Assembly: GCA_934678955.1 (NCBI GenBank)
Contig: CAKUSI010000194.1
Span: 1 to 6,862 of the forward strand
DNA from: an uncultured Austwickia sp.
GTDB lineage: Bacteria > Actinomycetota > Actinomycetes > Actinomycetales > Dermatophilaceae
Direction: 5' to 3'
Length of the DNA stretch: 6,862 nt
A program made the translations under genes and the position numbers. The notes under the pieces were generated by a model. The model searched no databases. It was not told the origin of the DNA and worked only from the letters and a program-made list of their open reading frames with translations. The first letter of the stretch is position 1. Each line of letters opens with the position of its first letter. Of this stretch, positions 1-5,343 are shown one piece after another.

Positions 1-22
1 CCGCTGACCTGGGGTTCTGCCG

Positions 23-96
23 TGGAGCGAGTGACGGGAATCGAACCCGCGTATCAAGCTTGGGAAGCTTGTGTTCTACCATTGAACTACACTCGC
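23..96 (-). tRNA. tRNA-Gly (anticodon CCC)
   Basis: Read on the minus strand, this folds into a complete cloverleaf. The acceptor stem GCGAGTG pairs with CACTCGC, the D arm GTTC/GAAC closes on AATGGTA, and the anticodon stem CAAGC/GCTTG closes on the loop TTCCCAA. The T arm GCGGG/CCCGT (one G-U pair) carries TTCGATT. The seven-base loop puts CCC at positions 34-36 (window 62-64, GGG on the plus strand), so it reads the glycine codon GGG. The discriminator base is T, and CCA is encoded in the DNA (plus-strand TGG at 23-25). The gene is divergent from dcd. I found no convincing minus-strand promoter just upstream and no terminator in the 22 bases left before the window edge. Confidence 0.97.
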
Positions 97-203
97 AAGC
101 GCCTCTGACCAGCGAAAACGCCACCTGGTGCGATGGCATTCCGCGTGTGATCGCAGCCCGAACGCTGCGGGGGGTCTCCCCTCAGGATGGTCACGATCGC
201 TCT

Positions 204-230
204 CGCACACCGGGGATGACCGGTGTCGCG
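204..230. repeat. Inverted repeat (hairpin) between tRNA-Gly and dcd
   Basis: ACACCGG at 207-213 and CCGGTGT at 220-226 are perfect complements around a 6-base loop. With C227 bulged, three more pairs (204-206 with 228-230) extend the stem. No T-run follows on either strand, so it does not look like an intrinsic terminator. It could be an operator or an RNA structure in a longer dcd transcript. It is the clearest structure in the 97-340 non-coding stretch. That stretch also holds the dcd -10 candidate and otherwise shows nothing I recognise. Confidence 0.4.
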
Positions 231-327
231 GCCGAGGCTTCGACGAGTGTAGCCCAGCGGAGTTCGCCCGCCGCGACCGGGGCGGAGGCGTGGGGGATGG
301 CTCGGCTGTGGGGTGCAGGGCCGCCGG

Positions 328-333
328 TAGGCT
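328..333 (+). promoter_or_regulatory. Candidate -10 box for leaderless dcd transcript
   Basis: TAGGCT fits the actinobacterial -10 pattern TANNNT and ends 7 nt before the GTG start of dcd. Transcription would therefore begin at or next to the start codon. No Shine-Dalgarno sequence lies before that GTG, which agrees with leaderless translation. No good -35 hexamer is visible 16-18 nt upstream, so the call rests on the -10 spacing alone. Confidence 0.45.
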
Positions 334-340
334 CGTCGCC

Positions 341-925
341 GTGCTTCTTTCGGACCGGGATATCAAGGCCCAGATCGCTGCCGGGCGGGTCGTGCTCGAC
401 CCATACGACGAGACCTTGGTGCAGCCCGCGAGCATCGACGTACGGCTGGACCGATACTTCCGCTTGTTCGACAACCACAAGTACCCGCACATCGACCCCT
501 CGAGCGCCCAGCCTGACCTGACCCGGCTCGTGGAGGTCGAGGATGGCGAGGCGTTCGTGCTGCACCCCGGGGAGTTCGTGCTCGGGTCCACGGTTGAGCG
601 GATCACGCTGCCCGACGACCTCGCGGCCCGCGTCGAAGGCAAGTCGAGCCTCGGTCGACTCGGCCTGCTGACCCACGCGACCGCGGGCTTCGTCGACCCC
701 GGGTTCGACGGCCACGTGACGCTCGAGCTCTCGAACGTCGCGACGCTGCCCATCATGTTGTGGCCCGGCATGAAGATCGGGCAGTTCTGCTTCCTGCGGA
801 TGACGTCGCCCGCGGAACACCCGTACGGCTCCGCCGGCCCCGGCAGCCACTACCAGGGGCAGCGGGGCCCGACCGCGAGCCGCGCGCACGAGTCCTTCCA
901 CCGCGCGGAGGCGCACCATGGCTGA
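341..925 (+). CDS. dcd: dCTP deaminase (probably bifunctional dCTP deaminase/dUTPase)
   Basis: Cytosolic enzyme of 194 residues that deaminates dCTP to dUTP for thymidylate synthesis. It starts with GTG giving VLLSDRDI, the usual N-terminus of the family; the frame stays open back to 128, but that stretch does not resemble the family. The active-site block is [11 protein letters not shown] with S102 and R106, then [11 protein letters not shown] with A115, then the catalytic glutamate E129 in LELSN. These numbers match the M. tuberculosis enzyme as I recall it and are offset by nine from E. coli (S111, R115, E138). YQGQRGPT at 171-178 is the C-terminal nucleotide-closing segment. The mycobacterial homologue both deaminates and hydrolyses to dUMP; close similarity makes this likely here but does not prove it. 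The last 8 nt overlap the next gene, so the two are probably co-transcribed and translationally coupled. Confidence 0.97.
   Translation: MLLSDRDIKAQIAAGRVVLDPYDETLVQPASIDVRLDRYFRLFDNHKYPHIDPSSAQPDLTRLVEVEDGEAFVLHPGEFVLGSTVERITLPDDLAARVEGKSSLGRLGLLTHATAGFVDPGFDGHVTLELSNVATLPIMLWPGMKIGQFCFLRMTSPAEHPYGSAGPGSHYQGQRGPTASRAHESFHRAEAHHG
907..911 (+). promoter_or_regulatory. Ribosome binding site of the acetyltransferase gene
   Basis: GGAGG lies 6 nt before ATG 918, inside the end of dcd. It supports the 918 start over the internal ATG at 1023 (residue 36), where the hexapeptide-acetyltransferase homology begins. Confidence 0.75.
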
Positions 926-1568
926 CGACGAAACCATCGCCGCTCACGACGACACCGCTGCGGGAAGCGATGGTGCCCACGTCCCGGGCACGGGCGACCC
1001 GCTGGCGGGGGACCCGCGCTCGATGTGGAAGCGGCTGCGAGCGGGGGACTTCTATCGCGCCGAGGGCGAGGAGCTCAAGGTCCACCACCTGGCCGGCATG
1101 GCGCTGCAGGAGGAGTTCAACGCGACGGGAGCGCACGAGGGCGCCCGCCGCGCCGAGTTGCTGAGCCGCCTGCTCGGCACCCGGGGCAAGGGCGTGCAGA
1201 TCCGGCCGCCGCTGTTCGTCGACTACGGGGCCCACCTGCACATCGGCGACGGGACGTTCGTGAACTACGGGCTCGTCGCGCTCGACGTGGCCGACATCCG
1301 GATCGGCCGCGACTGCCAACTCGCGCCGGGCGTGCAGTTGCTGACGGCGTGGCACCCGCTGGAGCCGGGGCTGCGGCGGGCGGGCTGGGAGGCTGCCACG
1401 CCGATCACGATCGGGGACAACGTATGGCTCGGCGCGGGCGTAATCGTCCTGCCCGGCGTCACCATCGGCGACAACACCGTCGTCGGGGCCGGCGCGCTGG
1501 TCACGCGCGACCTGCCCTCCGACGTGGTGGCGGTGGGCTCCCCGGCTCGCGTGGTGCGCTCCCTGTAG
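918..1568 (+). CDS. Maltose/galactoside-type O-acetyltransferase (left-handed beta-helix)
   Basis: A 216-residue cytosolic enzyme expected to move an acetyl group from acetyl-CoA to a sugar hydroxyl; the real acceptor is unknown. Residues 36-90 resemble the N-terminal maltose-acetyltransferase segment ([15 protein letters not shown]). Residues 99-212 form the hexapeptide-repeat coil, with [35 protein letters not shown] and [18 protein letters not shown]. The catalytic histidine is H146 in TAWHPLEP, equivalent to H115 of E. coli LacA. N116 corresponds to LacA N85. G118 stands where LacA has N87. Residues 1-35 are an acidic, low-complexity extension that the family usually lacks. The start overlaps the dcd stop by 8 nt and has its own GGAGG site. 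A related acyltransferase acting on a cell-envelope glycan or other small molecule cannot be excluded. Confidence 0.9.
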   Translation: MADDETIAAHDDTAAGSDGAHVPGTGDPLAGDPRSMWKRLRAGDFYRAEGEELKVHHLAGMALQEEFNATGAHEGARRAELLSRLLGTRGKGVQIRPPLFVDYGAHLHIGDGTFVNYGLVALDVADIRIGRDCQLAPGVQLLTAWHPLEPGLRRAGWEAATPITIGDNVWLGAGVIVLPGVTIGDNTVVGAGALVTRDLPSDVVAVGSPARVVRSL

Positions 1569-1611
1569 TGCTGCTGCGCGACACCCGAGGCGCCCCAATT
1601 TCACGGGCCCG

Positions 1612-1633
1612 CCGCGCTGCGGGGCGCGGTTGT
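1612..1633 (+). terminator. Weak intrinsic terminator candidate after the dcd-acetyltransferase pair
   Basis: CCGCGC at 1612-1617 pairs perfectly with GCGCGG at 1624-1629 around a 6-base loop, followed by TTGT. A competing stem joins GCGCCCC (1590-1596) with GGGGCGC (1621-1627). The T-run is short, so termination would be weak. The location, 43 nt past the acetyltransferase stop and just before a new promoter, is right for a boundary between transcription units. Confidence 0.35.
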
Positions 1634-1646
1634 CGGTGCCTGCGGA

Positions 1647-1652
1647 TAGCGT
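1647..1652 (+). promoter_or_regulatory. Candidate -10 box for leaderless opuCA transcript
   Basis: TAGCGT ends 6 nt before ATG 1659, the spacing expected if transcription starts at the A of the start codon. No Shine-Dalgarno sequence stands at a useful distance. The region 17-18 nt upstream is the GC hairpin at 1612-1629, with no recognisable -35. It would drive the whole importer operon. Confidence 0.5.
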
Positions 1653-1658
1653 CGGCGC

Positions 1659-2777
1659 ATGATCCGCTTCGAGGACGTCACCAAGCGGTACGGAGCCGGG
1701 CCGCCCGCCGTCGACGGCCTCACGCTGACCGCCCCGGAGGGGCAGGTCACGGTGTTGGTCGGACCGTCGGGGTGCGGCAAGACCACCTCGCTGCGCATGG
1801 TCAACCGGATGATCACGCCGACCGCCGGGCGGATCACGGTGGGAGGGGCGGACACGGCGAGCCTCGACCAGAGCAAGCTGCGCCGGGGCATCGGGTACGT
1901 GATCCAGCACGGTGGCCTGTTCCCGCACCACACGATCGAGCGCAACGTGATGACCGTGCCTCTCCTGCTCGGCACCCCGAAGGCCCAGGCCCGCAGCCGC
2001 GCCCGGGAGTTGCTGGAGCGGGTCGGCCTGGCCTCGGAGCTGGCGACGCGCTACCCGGTGCAGCTCTCCGGCGGCCAGCAGCAGCGCGTCGGCGTGGCCC
2101 GCGCCCTGGCGGCCGACCCGCCCGTGCTGCTGATGGACGAGCCGTTCAGCGCCGTCGACCCGGTCGTGCGCGAGCAGCTGCAGACCGACCTGCTCGCCCT
2201 GCAGCGGGAGCTTCACAAGACGATCCTGTTCGTCACCCACGACATCGACGAGGCCATCCGGCTCGGCGACCAGGTGGCGGTGCTGCGGGTGGGTGGGCGG
2301 CTCGCCCAGATCGCCGACCCGGCGACCCTGCTCGCCACGCCGGCCGACGACTTCGTCGCGGCGTTCGTCGGGCGGGACCGGGGGTATCGGGCCTTGGGCT
2401 TCCGCGCGACCCCCGCAGGAGTCGCCCCCACGCCCGAGCGCACCGCCCGACTCGGCCAGCCCCTGGGCAACGCCGGTGCCGACGGATGGGCGCTCGTCGT
2501 GGACGAGCTCGACCGGCCCCTCGGGTGGTGGCGGACGGCCGACGGCCCGTCCGCCCGCGTGCCCGACGCCCACGACGACCTGGAGCTCGGCGGCACGGTG
2601 GCGACGCTCGGCGGCTCGCTGCGCGCCTACCTCGACGCGGCGCTCTCCGCACCGTCGCAGCGCGGGGTGGTGGCCCGCGAAGACGGCACGCTGGTCGGCA
2701 CAGTGCGGCTGCCCGACCTGTTGGGTCCGCTTACCGAGGGCGAGGGCCAGGGGCCGGGCGGGGGCGAGGCGCCGTGA
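1659..2777 (+). CDS. opuCA: Osmoprotectant ABC importer, ATP-binding subunit with CBS-like C-terminus
   Basis: A 372-residue ATPase that powers uptake of quaternary-ammonium osmoprotectants such as glycine betaine, choline or carnitine, acting on the inner face of the membrane. All ATPase motifs are intact: Walker A GPSGCGKTT (35-43), Q-loop Q83 in IQHGGLFPHHT, signature LSGGQQQRV (136-144), Walker B VLLMDE (156-161), D-loop SAVD (164-167) and switch H194. Residues from about 240 form a tail with two strand-rich pieces (WALVVDELDRPLGWW at 277-291 and RGVVAREDGTLVGTVRLPDLL at 335-355) that look like a degenerate CBS pair, then an acidic Gly-rich end. The length is close to OpuCA and to mycobacterial ProV. 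The stop overlaps the next start as GTGA. It starts at ATG 1659 without a ribosome site, apparently leaderless. The substrate is inferred from family and operon. Confidence 0.92.
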   Translation: MIRFEDVTKRYGAGPPAVDGLTLTAPEGQVTVLVGPSGCGKTTSLRMVNRMITPTAGRITVGGADTASLDQSKLRRGIGYVIQHGGLFPHHTIERNVMTVPLLLGTPKAQARSRARELLERVGLASELATRYPVQLSGGQQQRVGVARALAADPPVLLMDEPFSAVDPVVREQLQTDLLALQRELHKTILFVTHDIDEAIRLGDQVAVLRVGGRLAQIADPATLLATPADDFVAAFVGRDRGYRALGFRATPAGVAPTPERTARLGQPLGNAGADGWALVVDELDRPLGWWRTADGPSARVPDAHDDLELGGTVATLGGSLRAYLDAALSAPSQRGVVAREDGTLVGTVRLPDLLGPLTEGEGQGPGGGEAP

Positions 2778-3421
2778 ACTGGATCCTCGACCATCTCCCC
2801 GAGATCGGGGCGCTCGCGGTGCAGCACGCCATGCTCGCCGGGGTGCCCCTCGCGATCGGCCTCGCGCTCTCGATCCCGCTCGGGTGGTGGGCGCAGGGCA
2901 GCGGCCGCGCCCGGCCGATCCTCCTGACCGGCACGGGACTGCTCTACACGATCCCCAGCCTCGCGCTGTTCGTACTCCTCCCCGCCCTGCTCGGGACCCG
3001 GATCCTCGACCCGATCAACGTGATCGTGGCGATGACCGTTTACACGGTGGCGCTGCTCGTGCGGTCCGTGGCGGACGGTCTGTCGGCGGTCCCGGACGAG
3101 GTGACCGCCGCCGCCGCCGCGATGGGTTACGGACGCCTCGCCCGGTTGCTGCGCGTCGAGTTGCCGCTGGCCGTGCCCGTCATCGCGGCCGGGCTCCGGG
3201 TTGCCGCAGTCACCAACGTCAGCATGGTCTCGGTGGCCTCGCTGATCGGCGTCAGCCAGCTCGGGACGCTCCTCACCGACGGGTACGCGCGGGCCTACTA
3301 CACCGAGCTGCTGACGGGCGTCGTCGCCTGCATCCTCCTCGCCTTGCTGTTCGACCTGGCGATCCAGGCGGTTGCGGCGGCGCTGACGCCGTGGCGCCGG
3401 GTCGGCCGGGGGGCGACATGA
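2774..3421 (+). CDS. opuCB: Osmoprotectant ABC importer, first permease subunit
   Basis: A 215-residue integral membrane protein of the binding-protein-dependent permease family (OpuCB/ProW type), forming half of the translocation channel. Hydrophobic segments lie roughly at 18-38, 50-72, 82-100, 132-166 and 178-204. The cytoplasmic coupling loop that contacts the ATPase is at about 112-140 (AAAAMGYGRLARLLRVELP), the usual EAA-type motif. The start is GTG, overlapping the ATPase stop by 4 nt, with GAGG and a G-rich stretch just upstream. The stop overlaps the next permease start as ATGA. Both overlaps argue for tight translational coupling and fixed subunit ratios. The OpuCB rather than OpuCD name follows gene order and short length; mycobacterial usage would be proW. 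Confidence 0.9.
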   Translation: MNWILDHLPEIGALAVQHAMLAGVPLAIGLALSIPLGWWAQGSGRARPILLTGTGLLYTIPSLALFVLLPALLGTRILDPINVIVAMTVYTVALLVRSVADGLSAVPDEVTAAAAAMGYGRLARLLRVELPLAVPVIAAGLRVAAVTNVSMVSVASLIGVSQLGTLLTDGYARAYYTELLTGVVACILLALLFDLAIQAVAAALTPWRRVGRGAT

Positions 3422-4173
3422 TTGGCGCGGTGTGGGCGTGGCTCACCGACCCTGCGAACTGGGCCGGCCCGCAGGGCATTGGCGCCCGCATCGGCGAGCA
3501 CCTGCTCTACACGGTCTGCGCGCTGGGGCTCGCCGCACTCGTCGCACTGCCCCTCGGGTTGTGGGTGGGCCACACCGGCCGGGCCCGGTGGCTGATCAGC
3601 TGGGCCAACGCGCTGCGCGCGGTGCCCAGCCTGGGCCTGCTCTTCGCGGCCGCGCTGTTCCTCGGCCCACACCTGCGGGGCGACGCGGCCTTTCTCGTCC
3701 CGGGGCTCATCGTTTTCGTGGTCCTGGCGGTGCCGCCGCTGCTCTCGGGCACGTATGCCGGGGTCGAGGCCGTCGACCCCGCCGCCCGGGACGCCGCCCG
3801 CGGGATGGGGATGACCCCGGCCCAGGTCTTGTTCCGGGTCGAGCTGCCGTGCGCGCTGCCGCTGATCCTCTCCGGCGTGCGGGCGGCCACGTTGCAGGTC
3901 GTGAGCACCGCCGTGATCGCCGCATACATCAGCCTCGGCGGCCTCGGGGTGTACCTCGCCCAGGGCCTGGCCTCTGGTGACTACCCGATGGTGGCCGGCG
4001 GGGCGATCGTCGTCACGTTGCTCGCGATGCTCCTCGACATCCTGCTCGCGGTGCTCACGCCGTATGCGGTCTCACCCGGACTTCGCCGCGGTGGGCACGC
4101 CCGGGCCGACGCGGTGGCCTCGCCGGGGGAGGATCCGTCCCGTCCCGCCCAGACGACCGCGCCTGCAGGGTGA
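3418..4173 (+). CDS. opuCD: Osmoprotectant ABC importer, second permease subunit
   Basis: A 251-residue membrane permease, the second channel half of the importer. Hydrophobic segments lie at roughly 28-50, 62-83, 91-110, 145-170 and 190-216. The EAA-type coupling loop is at 122-148 (ARDAARGMGMTPAQVLFRVELP), closely matching that of the first permease. ATG overlaps the preceding stop by 4 nt, and a run of six G at 3408-3413 can serve as ribosome site. The last 35 residues (from about 217) are hydrophilic, rich in Gly, Ala, Pro and Arg, and beyond the conserved core; they are probably a disordered cytoplasmic tail. The OpuCD name follows gene order and is interchangeable with mycobacterial proZ. 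Confidence 0.9.
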   Translation: MIGAVWAWLTDPANWAGPQGIGARIGEHLLYTVCALGLAALVALPLGLWVGHTGRARWLISWANALRAVPSLGLLFAAALFLGPHLRGDAAFLVPGLIVFVVLAVPPLLSGTYAGVEAVDPAARDAARGMGMTPAQVLFRVELPCALPLILSGVRAATLQVVSTAVIAAYISLGGLGVYLAQGLASGDYPMVAGGAIVVTLLAMLLDILLAVLTPYAVSPGLRRGGHARADAVASPGEDPSRPAQTTAPAG

Positions 4174-4177
4174 ACCG

Positions 4178-4235
4178 GCCACCGCGCGCTAAGTGGATGA
4201 ACAGCGATGCGACGGTGGCGTTCCGACGCGCGCGG
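4178..4235. repeat. Two overlapping inverted repeats in the gap before the binding-protein gene
   Basis: GCCACCG (4178-4184) is the exact reverse complement of CGGTGGC (4213-4219), and CCGCGCGC (4182-4189) of GCGCGCGG (4228-4235). The two pairings share bases, so only one could form at a time. No T-run follows. In a 102-bp gap this rich in GC such matches can arise by chance. If real, they could set the ratio of binding protein to permease by partial termination or mRNA processing. I see no convincing promoter in this gap. Confidence 0.25.
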
Positions 4236-4266
4236 GGCAGACTGTGACCTACACCACCCGAGAATC

Positions 4267-4271
4267 GAGGA
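4267..4271 (+). promoter_or_regulatory. Ribosome binding site of the binding-protein gene
   Basis: GAGGA lies 4 nt before ATG 4276. It selects this start over the in-frame ATG at 4207, which would put a charged stretch ahead of the signal peptide. Confidence 0.65.
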
Positions 4272-4275
4272 CGCT

Positions 4276-5211
4276 ATGACCGCTGCACACGTCGCCCGCC
4301 GGACCCTCGGGATGGCCGCCGCGCTGACCCTCGCGACCGGCCTGGCCGCCTGCGGCTCCGGCTCCGGCGACCCCCTCGCCACGGGGAACACGACCGCGAC
4401 CGGGACCGGCTCCGGACAGCAGCTGGTGGTTGGCTCCGCCGACTTCTCCGAGAGCGCGGTCCTGGCCGAGATCTACGCCGGGGCGCTGCGCGCCAAGGGC
4501 GTCAACGCCTCGACCAGGCTGCGCATCGGCTCCCGCGAGATCTACATGCGCGCCCTCGACGACGGGTCGATCTCCGCGATCCCGGAGTACACGGGCGCTC
4601 TCGCCCTCTACCTCGACAAGAACTTCACCGGCACCGAGCCACAACAGGTCTACGACGCGATCGGCACCATGCTGCCCGACAAGCTCACGGTGCTGGATCG
4701 CTCGGTCGCCGAGGACAAGGACTCGCTCACGGTGACCCGCGCCACCGCTGACTCCCTGTCCCTGCGGACCATGGAGGACCTCCACGGCAAGAGCGGCAAC
4801 CTGGTCCTCGGCGCGCCTCCGGAATTCGCCACGCGCGCCCAAGGCGTGCCCGGCCTGAAGAGCACGTACGACCTGACGTTCCCCGAGGTCCGCGCCCTCA
4901 AGGGCCAGGCGTTGGTCCAGGCGTTGGTCAACGGCCAGGTGGACGTCGCGAACGTCTTCACCACCGACCCGGCCATCAAGGCCAACGACCTCGTCGTGCT
5001 CGAGGACACCAAGCGCCTCTTCGGGACCCAGAACGTCGTGCCGCTGATCACCAAGGAGGCCGCCACGGAGCAGGTCCGGGACGCGCTCAACGGGGTCAGC
5101 GCCAAGTTGACGACCGACGGACTGCTCGACCTGGTGGCCAAGGTTGACAACGACAAGCGGGACGCCCCTGACGTGGCGAGGGAATGGTTGGGGGCCAACG
5201 GAATCGGCTGA
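4276..5211 (+). CDS. opuCC: Osmoprotectant ABC importer, substrate-binding lipoprotein
   Basis: A 311-residue lipoprotein of the OpuAC/ProX binding-protein family, anchored outside the membrane, which captures the osmoprotectant and hands it to the two permeases. The signal peptide has R8-R9, a hydrophobic core and the lipobox LAAC with lipidated C26. A Gly/Ser/Thr linker spans 27-47. The binding domain starts near 48 with LVVGSADFSES, followed by conserved-looking GSRE (85-88), PEYTG (103-107) and the VDVANVFTTDPAI hinge region. The length matches mycobacterial ProX. It stands last in the operon, 102 bp after the second permease, so it may be expressed at a different level. Glycine betaine, choline or carnitine cannot be told apart here; the aromatic cage would need a structural alignment. 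Confidence 0.92.
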   Translation: MTAAHVARRTLGMAAALTLATGLAACGSGSGDPLATGNTTATGTGSGQQLVVGSADFSESAVLAEIYAGALRAKGVNASTRLRIGSREIYMRALDDGSISAIPEYTGALALYLDKNFTGTEPQQVYDAIGTMLPDKLTVLDRSVAEDKDSLTVTRATADSLSLRTMEDLHGKSGNLVLGAPPEFATRAQGVPGLKSTYDLTFPEVRALKGQALVQALVNGQVDVANVFTTDPAIKANDLVVLEDTKRLFGTQNVVPLITKEAATEQVRDALNGVSAKLTTDGLLDLVAKVDNDKRDAPDVAREWLGANGIG

Positions 5212-5247
5212 CCAGCCCTGCGGGGATGCGGACGGCGGGATACCCGT

Positions 5248-5277
5248 TTGGGCGGGCACAGGCCCCCCGCCTACCCT
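5248..5277 (+). promoter_or_regulatory. Candidate promoter for the exporter gene
   Basis: TTGGGC (5248-5253) and TACCCT (5272-5277) resemble housekeeping -35 and -10 boxes with an 18-nt spacer. The first possible start codon, GTG 5284, follows the -10 box after 6 nt, which suggests a transcript beginning at that codon. It lies 37 nt after the binding-protein stop, so the exporter is probably a separate transcription unit. Confidence 0.45.
5251..5271. repeat. Inverted repeat inside the exporter promoter spacer
   Basis: GGCGGG (5251-5256) and CCCGCC (5266-5271) pair perfectly around a 9-base loop. They fill the gap between the proposed -35 and -10 boxes. It could be a repressor or MerR-type operator, or the remains of a terminator for the importer operon, although no T-run follows. 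Confidence 0.35.
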
Positions 5278-5283
5278 TGCGTC

Positions 5284-5343
5284 GTGATTCATGACGTGGG
5301 CGCCTCCGCCAGGGTGAGCACGCGCGGGGTGCGTCGATGCTGA
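5284..5343 (+). CDS. Possible leaderless upstream ORF (19-residue leader peptide)
   Basis: GTG 5284 opens a frame of 19 codons ending at TGA 5341-5343 and encoding VIHDVGASARVSTRGVRRC, read with fMet first. Three points favour it: the start sits 6 nt after the candidate -10 box, the frame is open up to the exporter, and its stop overlaps the exporter start (ATG 5337), as in translational coupling. Against it, short open frames are common in GC-rich DNA and the peptide matches nothing I recognise. The exporter has only a weak G-rich ribosome site (5326-5329), so coupling would be useful. Role unknown. Confidence 0.25.
   Translation: MIHDVGASARVSTRGVRRC

Noticed and set aside
23..96. tRNA-Gly as a mobile-element attachment site
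   Set aside because: No integrase gene and no direct repeat of the tRNA 3' end appear in the window, and the neighbouring genes are ordinary chromosomal ones.
128..340. In-frame N-terminal extension of dcd
   Set aside because: The first 71 codons show no dCTP-deaminase similarity, and the family N-terminus LLSDRDI begins exactly at GTG 341 with a -10 box just upstream.
1569..1658. Riboswitch (for example c-di-AMP type) ahead of the osmoprotectant importer
   Set aside because: The gap is only 90 bp, the transcript appears to start at the ATG, and no conserved riboswitch core is visible.
753..2573. A 606-codon minus-strand open frame opposite dcd, the acetyltransferase and the importer ATPase
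   Set aside because: Its product is low-complexity Arg/Gly/Pro-rich and resembles no family, while the plus strand carries clear family motifs throughout. It is a GC-bias shadow.
4906..4929. Perfect tandem repeat of CAGGCGTTGGTC in the binding-protein gene (QALVQALV)
   Set aside because: The stretch fits the family alignment without an insertion as far as I can judge, so it is probably codon coincidence rather than a recent duplication.
5216..5246. Terminator after the binding-protein gene
   Set aside because: Only 3-4 bp stems (CCC/GGG at 5216-5224, CGGG/CCCG at 5236-5246) with no T-run; too weak to call.
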